From Angustibacter sp. Root456 (GTDB lineage Bacteria > Actinomycetota > Actinomycetes > Actinomycetales > Angustibacteraceae), in the NCBI RefSeq assembly GCF_001426435.1, contig NZ_LMER01000015.1, positions 380,995-416,848 on the forward strand: a stretch of DNA of 35,854 nucleotides. The letters are read 5' to 3'. The stretch's first letter is position 1. Every line of letters starts with the position of its first letter. Positions 1 to 6,388 of the stretch are shown here, one piece after another. A program made the translations under genes and the position numbers. The notes under the pieces are model-generated. The model was not told the DNA's origin. It ran no database searches and saw only the letters and a list, made by a program, of their open reading frames with translations.

Positions 1-416
1 GCCGGGTCGCCGGCCGCGAGCTGTGCGGTCACTTGCGCCTCGCGAGCCTGGTCGACCTCGGCGAACACCGCCGACTCGGCGTCCTCGGCCGTCGCCGGGC
101 CGAGGGCCTCGGCCACTGGGAGGGGGAAGAGCTTGATCACCGGGTGGGGCACGGTGTCGACCAGCGGGTCGGCGCTGTGAGCCACCGGGACGACGGCGAG
201 CCGGGTACCCGAGACGAGCGTCACCGGCGCGGGGACCGTCGGCACCGCGGCGAGCGCCTCACCCGGAGTACGCGGCGCCGAGACGCTGGCGGGCAGGCCG
301 AGCGCCGCCGCTTCGAGGCGGTGCCTACCGTGGTAGCCGCGCCCGAGGGCAGCAGCGATCACCGCACTGACGAGCCGCCAGCGCAGAGAACGAGTACCCC
401 GGTGCCTACCAATCAC
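1..416 (-). CDS. Partial exported or membrane-anchored protein, N-terminal part
   Basis: A reading frame open for 138 codons runs off the left edge. It starts at a GTG at 416; the nearest upstream in-frame stop is at 435-437. No strong ribosome site precedes the GTG. The N-terminus is basic (IGRHRGTRSLRWR) and leads into a short hydrophobic stretch (LVSAVIAAALG), so export or anchoring is likely. The next region is rich in Ala, Pro and Val, including PLVDTVPHPVIKLFPLP. It then becomes Ala/Glu/Gln-rich (AEDAESAVFAEVDQAREAQ), which could begin a helix. Third codon positions are G/C-rich, as expected of a real gene. No catalytic domain is visible before the edge. The MtrA-like repeats just upstream suggest a cell-wall hydrolase or resuscitation-promoting factor, but that is inference only. 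Confidence 0.6.
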   Translation of the reverse strand, partial: MIGRHRGTRSLRWRLVSAVIAAALGRGYHGRHRLEAAALGLPASVSAPRTPGEALAAVPTVPAPVTLVSGTRLAVVPVAHSADPLVDTVPHPVIKLFPLPVAEALGPATAEDAESAVFAEVDQAREAQVTAQLAAGDP

Positions 417-433
417 GACACGAAGCGTACTGC

Positions 434-460
434 GTCACAGCAGTCACATCTGTCACCCGA
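434..460. promoter_or_regulatory. Three tandem GTCAC 9-mers, candidate MtrA-binding site
   Basis: GTCACAGCA, GTCACATCT and GTCACCCGA follow each other with no gaps, giving GTCAC at 434, 443 and 452. MtrA of Mycobacterium tuberculosis is known to bind direct repeats of GTCACAgcg-like sequence. The site lies between divergent starts at 416 and 517 and is closer to the leftward gene. MtrA regulation of that gene is inferred. Confidence 0.5.
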
Positions 461-516
461 TTGTCGGCGTGTCGCGCTCGACCGGGCACGCAGAGTCACC
501 GTGACAGGATCGGGCG

Positions 517-1173
517 ATGACCTCCTCGCGTGACTCCGCGGCCACCGCCCTCGCCGTCACCGACTGGCGGCGCCGGGTCCACGACCTCTACCGCGAGGTC
601 CGCGAGGCCGGCGACCCCGCCGAGGCGCACACCCGCTGGGTGCGCGGCCGCGACGAGCTGTTCGCCACGCACCTCGCGACGCCGCTCCTGCCCGAGCACC
701 GCGCCGACTTCGCCGGGCTGGTCGTGACCGACTACGACCCGCGCTACCGCTTCGAGGCGAGCATCGAACCGGCTGACGCCGGACCCGACGCCTTCACCGC
801 CACGACCGGCACGGACGGTGAGGTGCCGTACGAGCGGTTGGGACGGGTGCGCCTGCAGGCACCGGACGGCGAGGTCAGCCTCGACGTGTGGCGCCTGGCG
901 TCGTACGGCGGTGGGCTGTTCGTGCCGGTGCGCGACGCCACGTGCGGCCGCAGCGCCTACGGCGGTGGCCGCTACGTGCTCGACACCGTCAAGGGAGCCG
1001 ACCTCGGTGCCGGCGCTGGCGAGGGCACCGTGGTGATCGACCTGAACTTCGCGTTCAACCCCTCCTGCGCCTACGACCCCGCGTGGGCCTGCCCGCTCGC
1101 ACCCGCCGGCAACACGACCGCGGTGCCACTCCCCGTCGGGGAGCAGCACCGCGGGCCGTGGGTGCAGGCGTGA
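517..1173 (+). CDS. DUF1684 domain protein
   Basis: This is a 218-residue soluble protein of the DUF1684 family. The diagnostic C-terminal block is present: YGGGRYVLD, then VVIDLNFAFNPSCAYDP, WACPLAP and GNTTAVPLPVGEQ. The first 60 residues are helical (DWRRRVHDLYREVREAG). The middle carries the family beta-rich segment, with DYDPRYRF and a YGGGLFVPVRDAT stretch. No signal peptide or membrane segment is seen. The biochemical function of the family is not established to my knowledge. Translation starts at the ATG at 517. The gene stands alone, divergent from the leftward partial gene and convergent with the osmoprotectant operon. Its TGA directly abuts the TGA of the opposing gene. Confidence 0.85.
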   Translation: MTSSRDSAATALAVTDWRRRVHDLYREVREAGDPAEAHTRWVRGRDELFATHLATPLLPEHRADFAGLVVTDYDPRYRFEASIEPADAGPDAFTATTGTDGEVPYERLGRVRLQAPDGEVSLDVWRLASYGGGLFVPVRDATCGRSAYGGGRYVLDTVKGADLGAGAGEGTVVIDLNFAFNPSCAYDPAWACPLAPAGNTTAVPLPVGEQHRGPWVQA

Positions 1174-2172
1174 TCAGCCGGCGGCCAGCGAGCCGTCCGA
1201 GCTGAAGACCAGGCCCAGCGCGATCTCCCCCTGCTTCAGGGCGTTCTTGGTGAGCGGACCACCGGCGTCCAGCGCCTTGAACGAGGTGATCGAGAGCCCG
1301 TAGGTCTTCTCGAGGCCGGGCTGGCAGAACGGGCGCTGCGGGCACTCGGGCGGCCCACCGAGCACCAGCCCACCGCACTTGTCGCCGAGCTCGGACAGCG
1401 TCGAGACGTCGTACTTGTCGGCGAACGCCTTGGTGACGGCGAACGCGTTCTGGTCGGCGGCCTGCGAGGGCTCGCCGAAGACGAGGCCGACCTTCTCGCC
1501 CAGCTTCGTCAGCTCGGCGACGGTGGCCTGCAGGTCGCTGGACGCCTTGGCCTGCGCGTCGGCGCCGTTGATCTTCTTGTTGAGGAACTCGGTGAGCGTG
1601 CCGACGTACTCGGGCACGACGGTGAGCGTGCCCTTCTCGAGCTCGGGCTCGTACACCTCACGGTTGCCGACCGTGCGCACCGAGGCGTCGAAGCCCGCGG
1701 CGTTCAGGGCGATGGCGTAGAGGTTGGCCACGATCTGGTTCTCGCTGAAGTTGGCCGCACCGACCGTGACCGCGCCCGAGCCTCCCGACGCCGGGGCGTC
1801 GAGGCCCTTGGCCGCCGCGTACTCCTTGGCGACGTTGGCCGGCGACTGGCGCTCGATGTCAGCCTTCTTGTTGAGGCCGACGAGGTCGTCAGTGGTCAGA
1901 GCGGCTGACACCTTGTTGACCGCGGCGAGCAGCGCGTCGGAGCTCTTCGCCTTGTTGACGGCGGGGATGAGGTTGTCGACCGTCTGCAGCTTCTTGTCGT
2001 CGTCGAGCACGACGAGCTCCTGACCGGGCACGGGTGCGCAGGCGGCCTTCGCCGCGCCACCAGAGCTGCTGGACGACGGCGCTGCGGTGCCGGACGAGCC
2101 GGCGTCACCGCACGCAGAGAGAGCGAGCGTGGCAGCGAGCAGCACGCCGCCAATCAGAGTGGGCCTTCGCAT
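1174..2172 (-). CDS. Osmoprotectant ABC transporter substrate-binding lipoprotein, circularly permuted
   Basis: A 332-residue lipoprotein: signal peptide and lipobox ending LSAC put the lipidated cysteine at residue 21. It belongs to the OpuAC/OsmF-type glycine betaine, choline or carnitine binding proteins and should deliver solute to the adjacent permeases. The order of its parts is unusual. Residues about 52-125 (LVVLDDDKKLQ ... ALTTDDLVGLNKKADI ... ANVAKEYAAAKGL) match what is normally the C-terminal end of the family. A Gly/Ser linker (about 126-134) follows. Then comes the normal N-terminal start, VTVGAANFSENQIVANLYA. The chain ends at IALGLVFSSDGSLAAG, where ordinary members continue into the segment moved here. 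The ATG at 2172 has a good ribosome site (AGGAAG). It is the last gene of the leftward transporter operon. The ligand cannot be read from sequence. Confidence 0.85.
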   Translation of the reverse strand: MRRPTLIGGVLLAATLALSACGDAGSSGTAAPSSSSSGGAAKAACAPVPGQELVVLDDDKKLQTVDNLIPAVNKAKSSDALLAAVNKVSAALTTDDLVGLNKKADIERQSPANVAKEYAAAKGLDAPASGGSGAVTVGAANFSENQIVANLYAIALNAAGFDASVRTVGNREVYEPELEKGTLTVVPEYVGTLTEFLNKKINGADAQAKASSDLQATVAELTKLGEKVGLVFGEPSQAADQNAFAVTKAFADKYDVSTLSELGDKCGGLVLGGPPECPQRPFCQPGLEKTYGLSITSFKALDAGGPLTKNALKQGEIALGLVFSSDGSLAAG

Positions 2173-2202
2173 GAGCAGCTTCTTCCTGTGCCTTCTGTGT
2201 CC

Positions 2203-2220
2203 CGTGCGGGGTTCCGCACG
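2203..2220. other. Intercistronic hairpin between permease and binding-protein genes
   Basis: A perfect 7-bp stem (CGTGCGG / CCGCACG) with a GGTT loop lies in the 131-base gap between the permease stop and the binding-protein start. No T-tract follows on either strand, so it is more likely an RNA-stabilising or processing hairpin than a terminator. Raised expression of the downstream lipoprotein is the usual role of such elements; that role is inferred here. Confidence 0.45.
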
Positions 2221-2303
2221 CGTGTCCGGCAGGCCCGAGGCCCGCGAGGAGAGTCAAGCGTGGACCACTGACAGCCCACGGCGCGACCCAGAATCACTGA
2301 AGA

Positions 2304-3026
2304 TCAGGTCACGAGCCGTCCACGGCGCAGGGCCTGAGGGGTCACCGCCCGCTGCACCGTCGCCATCACCAGCTCGAGCACGAGGCACAGGACGGCGATG
2401 AGCAGGCCGCCCGCCAGCACCTCGTCGAAGCGCCGCTGGCCGAAGCCGAGGTTGATGAGCACTCCGAGCCCCCCGCCTGCGACCAGGGCAGCCAGCGACG
2501 CGGTCGCGCAGACCTGCACCACGGCTGTCCGCAGACCTGCAGCCACGAGCGGCACGGCGAGCGGCAGCTCGACGTCGCGCAGCACCTGCCAGCCGCTCAT
2601 GCCCATGCCCCGCGCCGCGTCGCGGGCGTCGGGGTCGACCTGAGAGACACCGACGAACGCGTTGGCGAGCAGGGGTGGGATGGCGAAGATCGCGAGGGCC
2701 AGGATCGTCGGCCGGTTACCGAAGCCGAGGTCGCCGACGGCGAAGATGGTGAGCAGCGCCAGGGTCGGGATCGCGCGCGAGAGGTTCGACACCACCACCA
2801 CGAGCGTCCCGCCGCGGCCCCGGTGACCCATCCAGATGCCCACCGGGAGCGCCACGGCGCAGGCCAGGACCACGGCCGCGAAGGTGATCCACAGGTGCTC
2901 GACCGTGAGGGCGGCGACGCCGTTCGGTCCGCGGTAGTTGAGCGGGTCGTTGAACCACGTGATGGTGCGCTGCAGGATGCCCTCGCCGTCCGCGGCGAAC
3001 GCCGGCAGCGCCGCGACGGCGGTCAT
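2304..3026 (-). CDS. Osmoprotectant ABC transporter permease (second permease)
   Basis: A 240-residue inner-membrane permease of the OpuCB/OpuCD (ProW-like, BPD_transp_1) type. After a short periplasmic or cytoplasmic lead it has about five to six membrane helices, for example ITFAAVVLACAVALPVGIWM and LLIAVLCLVLELVMATV. The EAA loop that docks on the ATPase is seen as DAARGMGMSGWQVLRDVELP. The chosen ATG at 3026 overlaps the stop of the upstream permease as ATGA (3023-3026), which indicates translational coupling. The open frame continues upstream to 3794, but that extension is arginine-rich and lies antisense to better genes, so it is not used. The protein should pair with the other permease as a heterodimeric channel. 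Confidence 0.88.
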   Translation of the reverse strand: MTAVAALPAFAADGEGILQRTITWFNDPLNYRGPNGVAALTVEHLWITFAAVVLACAVALPVGIWMGHRGRGGTLVVVVSNLSRAIPTLALLTIFAVGDLGFGNRPTILALAIFAIPPLLANAFVGVSQVDPDARDAARGMGMSGWQVLRDVELPLAVPLVAAGLRTAVVQVCATASLAALVAGGGLGVLINLGFGQRRFDEVLAGGLLIAVLCLVLELVMATVQRAVTPQALRRGRLVT

Positions 3027-3745
3027 GACGCGCTCCGGCGGGCCCACGGCGTGAACGCGCGGGTGATGACGAGCAGCACGAGGTCGAGCACGAGCGCGAG
3101 CGCCACCGTGAGCACGGTCGAGGTCATGATCTCGGCGCGGTAGAAGTTGTTCTGAAAGCCCGCGAGCAGCAGCTGCCCGAGTCCGCCGTACCCGACGATC
3201 ACGCCGACGGTGACCAGCGCGACGGTGGACACGGTGGCCACGCGGACGCCGGTCATGATCGCCGGTAGCGCCACGGGCAGCTCGACCTGCCACAGCATGC
3301 GGCCGGGCCCGTAGCCCATGCCCCGCGCGGCGTCGATGACGTCGTCCGGCACCGACTGCAGGCCCACCAAGGTGTTGCGTACCAGCACCAGGAGCGCGTA
3401 GAGCACCAGACCGATGAGCACCGTGGTGCGCGTGGCGCCGGTGAACGGCGCGAGGATCGCGAACAACGCGAGCGACGGGATCGTGTAGAGCACGCCGCTG
3501 ACGCCGAGCACCGGGCCGGCGAGGCGCGGACGCCGCGCGGCCAGCACCGCGAGCGGGAAGGCGATGACCGACGCGACGACGACCGCGACGACCGTGAGCA
3601 ACACGTGCTCTTGCAGAGCCGCCACGATCGCGGAAGTGTTCTCCCGAGCGAACTGCAGTGAGAACCAGGGATTGGGTGGCTGGTCGGCCGCCGACACGGC
3701 GCCCACCACCAGGTGAGCGCCCTGCGACAGGCCGTAGGAGGTCAC
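3023..3745 (-). CDS. Osmoprotectant ABC transporter permease (first permease)
   Basis: A 240-residue membrane protein homologous to the neighbouring permease. It has helices such as LLTVVAVVVASVIAFPLAVLA and STVLTVALALVLDLVLLVI, and an EAA loop DAARGMGYGPGRMLWQVELP. It begins the leftward operon permease - permease - binding protein. The GTG at 3745 is only two bases from the start of the divergent ATPase gene and has no good ribosome site. The ATPase ribosome site lies inside this N-terminus. A later start, such as the GTG at 3697, is therefore quite possible and would leave about 50 bases for divergent promoters. Conserved residues begin near PWFSLQF, after both candidates. Confidence 0.83.
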   Translation of the reverse strand: MTSYGLSQGAHLVVGAVSAADQPPNPWFSLQFARENTSAIVAALQEHVLLTVVAVVVASVIAFPLAVLAARRPRLAGPVLGVSGVLYTIPSLALFAILAPFTGATRTTVLIGLVLYALLVLVRNTLVGLQSVPDDVIDAARGMGYGPGRMLWQVELPVALPAIMTGVRVATVSTVALVTVGVIVGYGGLGQLLLAGFQNNFYRAEIMTSTVLTVALALVLDLVLLVITRAFTPWARRSAS

Positions 3746-3747
3746 GC

Positions 3748-4905
3748 GTGGACGGTACCCGAGGAGTCGCCATCCGGCTCGAGCGTGTGGGCAAGACCTA
3801 CGCCGACGGGACGATCGCCGTCCAGGACCTCGACCTCGCTGTGGAGCCGGGGGAGCTGGTGGCCCTCGTGGGCCCCAGCGGCTGCGGCAAGTCGACGACG
3901 TTGCGCATGGTCAACCGCCTCATCGAGCCGACGACGGGCCGGATCTTCTTGGGAGACAAGGACATCACGCAGACCGACCCGGTGAAGGCCCGGCGCGACA
4001 TGGGCTACGTGATCCAGCAGGTCGGCCTGTTCCCGCACCAGACCGTGCGGCGCAACACCGCGACCGTGCCGCGACTGCTGGGCTGGGACAAGGCCCGAAC
4101 CGCTTCACGCGTCGACGAGATGCTGCTGCTGGTGGGCCTCGACCCTGACACGTACGGCGACCGCTACCCGCACGAGCTGTCCGGCGGCCAGCGCCAACGG
4201 GTCGGTGTGGCCCGCGCCCTCGCTGCCGACCCTCCGGTGCTGCTCATGGACGAGCCCTTCGGCGCGGTCGACCCGATCGCGCGCGACCGCCTGCAGGCGC
4301 AGTTCCGCGACATCCAGGCCGAGCTCGACAAGACCGTGCTGTTCGTGACCCACGACATCGACGAGGCCGTGCGCCTGGCTGACCGCATCGCGGTGTTCAG
4401 CGTCGGGGGCCGCCTGGAGCAGTTCGCTGATCCCGCAACGGTTCTGGGGGCTCCGGCCAACGAGTTCGTGGCCGACTTCGTCGGTGCCGACCGCGGCCTT
4501 CGGCGCCTCGCCGTGACGCCCATCGAGCCCACCGACCTCGAGCACCCGCCGACGGTACGCCCCGACCAGCCGCTCGCCGAGGCCCGCGCTGCCATCGAGC
4601 ACGCGCCTGAGCCGTACGCCGTCGTCGTCGACGCCGCGGGACGGCTGCGGGGCTGGGTCGGCCTGCGCGAGACCACTGGCTCCGGCACCGTCGGCGACCG
4701 GTTGCGGCGCTTCGACGAGACGGCCGACGTCGGCGACACCTTGCGTCGCGCGCTCGCCGAGATCGTGCAGCACGACGCCGGGTGGCTGCCGGTCGTGGAC
4801 GGCGAGCGCTACCTCGGCGTCCTGACGCCGACGTCGGTGCACGCGGCGCTGCGCCGCACGGTCCCCCAGCGTTACGGCGCCACCGAGGGCGCCGGCGCGC
4901 ACTGA
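3748..4905 (+). CDS. Osmoprotectant ABC transporter ATPase with C-terminal CBS region
   Basis: A 385-residue ATP-binding subunit of the OpuCA/ProV type. Visible motifs are Walker A GPSGCGKS (residues 42-49), Q-loop region VIQQVGLFPHQTV, signature LSGGQRQRVG (from 144), Walker B VLLMDEP (D168, E169) and the switch histidine in VTHD (H202). After about residue 250 comes a CBS-type tail (ADRGLRRLAV, then paired beta/alpha units ending YLGVLTPTSVHAALR). In this family the tail senses ionic strength or nucleotides. The GTG at 3748 is preceded by an excellent ribosome site, TAGGAGGT at 3735-3742. The frame is open further upstream, but that part is antisense to a permease. It should energise the two permeases on the opposite strand. 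Confidence 0.9.
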   Translation: MDGTRGVAIRLERVGKTYADGTIAVQDLDLAVEPGELVALVGPSGCGKSTTLRMVNRLIEPTTGRIFLGDKDITQTDPVKARRDMGYVIQQVGLFPHQTVRRNTATVPRLLGWDKARTASRVDEMLLLVGLDPDTYGDRYPHELSGGQRQRVGVARALAADPPVLLMDEPFGAVDPIARDRLQAQFRDIQAELDKTVLFVTHDIDEAVRLADRIAVFSVGGRLEQFADPATVLGAPANEFVADFVGADRGLRRLAVTPIEPTDLEHPPTVRPDQPLAEARAAIEHAPEPYAVVVDAAGRLRGWVGLRETTGSGTVGDRLRRFDETADVGDTLRRALAEIVQHDAGWLPVVDGERYLGVLTPTSVHAALRRTVPQRYGATEGAGAH

Positions 4906-4928
4906 GCCGCAGCCCCACCTCGGTGACC

Positions 4929-4934
4929 TAGGGT
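4929..4934 (+). promoter_or_regulatory. Candidate -10 box, TAGGGT
   Basis: TAGGGT is followed after six bases by an ATG at 4941. This is the spacing expected of actinobacterial leaderless transcripts. That ATG opens a different frame from the gene starting at 4961, so the box may simply be that gene's promoter with a very short leader. No clear -35 element is seen. Confidence 0.35.
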
Positions 4935-4960
4935 TCGACGATGCGCGCGTTGAACATCCG

Positions 4961-5791
4961 GTGCCACCAGAGCTCCTGGGGCGGTGGGTCGGCTGGTTCG
5001 CGCCGGCGGAGCAGCCCTTCCTGCTGCCCGCCGAGCTCGACGGCGCCGCCGGGCTGCGGGCCGACCCTCGCCCCCTGCCGGACGAGCTGCGCGACACCTA
5101 CTGGATCTACGGCGACGACGCTGACCTGCCGAGGGTGTGGCTGAGCGAGCAGGAGTTCCTCGCGCTGGAGCGCCCGACGCGCATCGCCCTGCTCGCCGCT
5201 CAGCGTCGGCTGGGTCGCGAGCTGGTGCCGAGCGTTCGCGGCTACCGGCACCAGCTGGGAGACACCGCCAGAGGCCAGGGCGACGGGCACCGGTTCGTGT
5301 GGTGGCCCTCCCTCATCGCCGGCCACGAGCAGGCGGTGCTGCGCGAGTACATCGAGGAGGGCCGCCGTCCGAGCCGCCACGACGAGGTGACCGAGACGAC
5401 CTGGCGACAGGCGCAGTCGCTGCTGCCCGGAGCGCGCGAGCTCGCCGGCACCTTCCCCCGCGCGAGCGGCCCGAACTGCTTCGGCGCGGTGATGGCCGCC
5501 GCCGGGGTTCCTGGTGCCGCCACCGAGTGGATGCAGCGCGAGCCGTTCGAGCAGTGGCTGTCCGACGCCACGCTGCCCGGCGGCACGGACGACCGGCTCG
5601 GCACGGTGATGGTGTGGCGCTCACCCGACGGGCTCGTGCAGCACGCCGCCGTGGCCCTCGGGGACGGTTGGGTGCTCCACAAGCCGTCGCAAGGGTGGAT
5701 GAGCCCGGTGAAGGTGCTCACGGCGGACGACGCCAAGCGCAGTGCGCGCGCAGCTGGACGGCGGCTGCAGCGCTACCGAATGACCCACTGA
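4961..5791 (+). CDS. Uncharacterised protein with NlpC/P60-like C-terminal features
   Basis: A 276-residue protein I do not recognise by name. The first 150 residues are rich in Trp, Arg and Glu with no signal peptide (WVGWFAPAEQPF, TYWIYGDDADLPRVWLSEQEF, FVWWPSLIAGHEQAVLREYI). The last 110 residues look like a papain-fold NlpC/P60 domain. Cys173 lies in SGPNCFGAVMAAAG. His228 lies in LVQHAAVALGDGWVLHKPS, which resembles the usual HVGIYLGNG-type strand. A cytosolic or membrane-associated amidase or peptidase is possible, but the substrate is unknown. Translation is taken from the GTG at 4961 because no ATG is in frame nearby, and the ribosome site is weak. It stands between the transporter ATPase and a reductase gene 13 bases downstream, which may share its transcript. 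Confidence 0.72.
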   Translation: MPPELLGRWVGWFAPAEQPFLLPAELDGAAGLRADPRPLPDELRDTYWIYGDDADLPRVWLSEQEFLALERPTRIALLAAQRRLGRELVPSVRGYRHQLGDTARGQGDGHRFVWWPSLIAGHEQAVLREYIEEGRRPSRHDEVTETTWRQAQSLLPGARELAGTFPRASGPNCFGAVMAAAGVPGAATEWMQREPFEQWLSDATLPGGTDDRLGTVMVWRSPDGLVQHAAVALGDGWVLHKPSQGWMSPVKVLTADDAKRSARAAGRRLQRYRMTH

Positions 5792-5804
5792 GAGGACCCT
5801 GACG

Positions 5805-6350
5805 ATGTCCGAACGACGAAAGGTCGTGGCCGCGTACTTCCTGTCACTGGACGGCGTGGCCGAGGCACCCGACCGGTTCCTCACCGCGTGGGACGACGAG
5901 ACCGACGCGAGCGGCGAGCGGCTGATCTCGACCCAGGACGTCGTGGTGCTCGGGCGCCGCACGTACGACGAGTGGGCGGCCTTCTGGCCGACCAGCGACA
6001 TCGAGCCGTTCGCGTCGTTCATCAACGCCGTCCCCAAGCACGTGGCGACCTCGTGTCCGCTGGATCCGGCCTGGGCGAACGCACAGGTGATCGACGGTGA
6101 CCTCGTCGACTTCGTGCGTCAGCTCGCGGCGCAGCCGGGCGGCGACATCGGGATCCACGGCAGCATCTGCATCACCCGCACGCTCCTGGGCGCAGGCCTC
6201 GTGGACGAGCTGCGGCTGGTCGTCTCCCCCACCATCGTCGGCAGCGGCCGGCGGCTGCTCGACGGCCTCCCGTTCGCTCGGCTCGAGACGATCCGCAGCG
6301 CCACCTCGCCCAGCGGCCACCTACTGGTCGAGTACCGCGTGCTTCGCTGA
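5805..6350 (+). CDS. RibD C-terminal / dihydrofolate reductase-like family protein
   Basis: A 181-residue protein with the DHFR-like fold of the RibD C-terminal family. Visible features are the N-terminal strand VVAAYFLSLDGVAEAPDRF, the segment VVVLGRRTYDEWAAFWPT, the nucleotide-loop region GGDIGIHGSICITRTLLGAGLVDELRLVVSP (read in parts) and the closing GSGRRLLDGLPFARLE. Such proteins are NADPH-dependent reductases of unassigned substrate and are common in multiple copies in actinobacteria. They are not the housekeeping FolA. Translation starts at the ATG at 5805 behind GAGAGGA, 13 bases after the preceding stop. It converges with the HD-GYP gene. A role in folate supply is not implied despite the fol genes nearby. 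Confidence 0.82.
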   Translation: MSERRKVVAAYFLSLDGVAEAPDRFLTAWDDETDASGERLISTQDVVVLGRRTYDEWAAFWPTSDIEPFASFINAVPKHVATSCPLDPAWANAQVIDGDLVDFVRQLAAQPGGDIGIHGSICITRTLLGAGLVDELRLVVSPTIVGSGRRLLDGLPFARLETIRSATSPSGHLLVEYRVLR

Positions 6351-6388
6351 CTCAGCCTGCGCGGCGCACACCACCGCGATGCCGCGGC

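Noticed and set aside
33-533. Plus-strand frame of 166 codons at the left edge
   Set aside because: It is Arg/His-rich, lacks a domain, and overlaps a more credible minus-strand exported protein and the repeat region before the DUF1684 gene.
2304-3794. 496-codon extended version of the second permease
   Set aside because: The first half is Arg/Ala-rich and overlaps the real first permease; the ATGA overlap at 3023-3026 marks the true start.
4941-5144. Separate 67-codon gene starting at the leaderless-looking ATG
   Set aside because: Composition is Ser/Pro/Cys/Thr-rich, as expected of an out-of-frame read, and it overlaps the better-supported frame from 4961.
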